Below, in pieces: positions 63,723 through 64,000 of a DNA stretch of 64,000 bases. Each line of letters opens with the position of its first letter. Within the stretch, counting starts at the first letter, position 1. Where the stretch lies: positions 218,417 to 282,416 of the forward strand of contig NZ_SIJL01000002.1 in assembly GCF_004307015.1 (NCBI RefSeq), written 5' to 3'. The translations under genes and the position numbers were made by a program. Origin of the DNA: Thermus thermamylovorans. Lineage in GTDB: Bacteria; Deinococcota; Deinococci; Deinococcales; Thermaceae. Below the pieces are notes generated by a model that saw nothing but the letters and a program-made list of their open reading frames with translations, was not told the DNA's origin and did no database searches.

Positions 63723-64000
63723 ATGACGCGGGTTCTCTCCGGCATCCAGCCCTCGGGGGAGATCCACATCGGCAACTACCTGGGGGCCATCCGGCAGTGG
63801 GTGGAGCTGGGGGAGCGCTTGGGGCGGGAGGCCTTCTTCTGCATCGTGGACTACCACGCCCTCACCAACCCCCTGGCCTACGACCCCAGCACCCTGGCCC
63901 AGCGCACCTTTGAGGCCGCCCTGGTGAACATGGCCGCCGGGCTCGACCCGGAACGGGTCACCCTCTTCGTCCAGTCCCACGTGCCCGAGCACACGGAGCT
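63723..64000 (+). CDS. trpS: tryptophanyl-tRNA synthetase, N-terminal part
   Basis: The first 92 residues of a class I aminoacyl-tRNA synthetase, running off the window. [21 protein letters not shown] holds the HIGH-type motif as HIGN, followed by [10 protein letters not shown] and [12 protein letters not shown], all characteristic of TrpRS. It charges tRNA-Trp. The ATG lies 7 nt after a TACACT box. Confidence 0.95.
   Translation, partial: MTRVLSGIQPSGEIHIGNYLGAIRQWVELGERLGREAFFCIVDYHALTNPLAYDPSTLAQRTFEAALVNMAAGLDPERVTLFVQSHVPEHTE

Overview
The window looks like chromosomal DNA of a Thermus species (phylum Deinococcota). It is very GC-rich and densely packed, with many 4-nt ATGA/GTGA stop-start overlaps. 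It carries a fused SecDF, a 571-residue IF-2, a CYP175A1-type P450, a CarH/LitR B12 photoreceptor, and many genes with a TANNNT box only 6-7 nt before the start codon, which points to leaderless mRNAs. No insertion sequence, prophage or CRISPR array was seen. The species cannot be named from the sequence.

Layout. (1) 1-9.4 kb: the end of a PucR-type regulator, then a ten-gene minus-strand operon: KAS III-like enzyme, acyl-CoA ligase, two alpha/beta hydrolases, MaoC hydratase and a complete branched-chain-amino-acid-type ABC importer. A divergent 860-aa STAND/TPR regulator with a C-terminal SARP-like domain faces it; the gap holds tandem 11-bp repeats and an inverted repeat. (2) 12-19.4 kb: a secreted unknown protein, secDF, and rimP-nusA-ylxR-infB plus a small secreted protein. 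(3) 19.5-23.1 kb: tmRNA gene, then an FMN riboswitch and ribD-ribE-ribBA. (4) 23.2-25.3 kb: a membrane VWA protein.

(5) 25.3-35.6 kb: a carotenoid and light-response cluster. It has idi2, crtI, a glycosyltransferase, an acyltransferase, lycopene cyclase, CYP175A1-type hydroxylase, a 59-aa membrane protein, photolyase and crtB on the minus strand, and litR-ldrP divergent from crtB. Together these could make zeaxanthin and decorate it to thermozeaxanthin-type glucoside esters under B12/light control; crtE is not here. (6) 35.7-48.2 kb: accessory genes, including an NDUFA9-like protein, a YeeE/YedE sulfur transporter, uvdE-yceI-flavin reductase, an SDR-DUF2867 protein, a HEPN/MNT pair, a CrtI-like oxidoreductase, a secreted hydrolase, an R2lox oxidase, a methyltransferase, a DUF4397 protein and two small envelope proteins.

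(7) 48.2-62.8 kb: ruvC and the division/cell-wall (dcw) cluster, transcribed on the minus strand from mraZ to ftsZ. It lacks murE and ddl and has a lipoprotein gene between murF and mraY. Upstream of mraZ are five GTGG repeats at 10-11 bp spacing, a likely MraZ operator. (8) 62.9-64 kb: RNase P RNA, a tiny membrane protein, tRNA-Leu(CAG) and the start of trpS.

The observations most worth following up are: the SARP-like regulator/repeat/lipid operon; a 17-bp promoter element shared by litR and the distant DUF4397 gene; the candidate thermozeaxanthin glycosyl/acyl transferases; and an MNT nucleotidyltransferase with an intact active site but no normal start codon.
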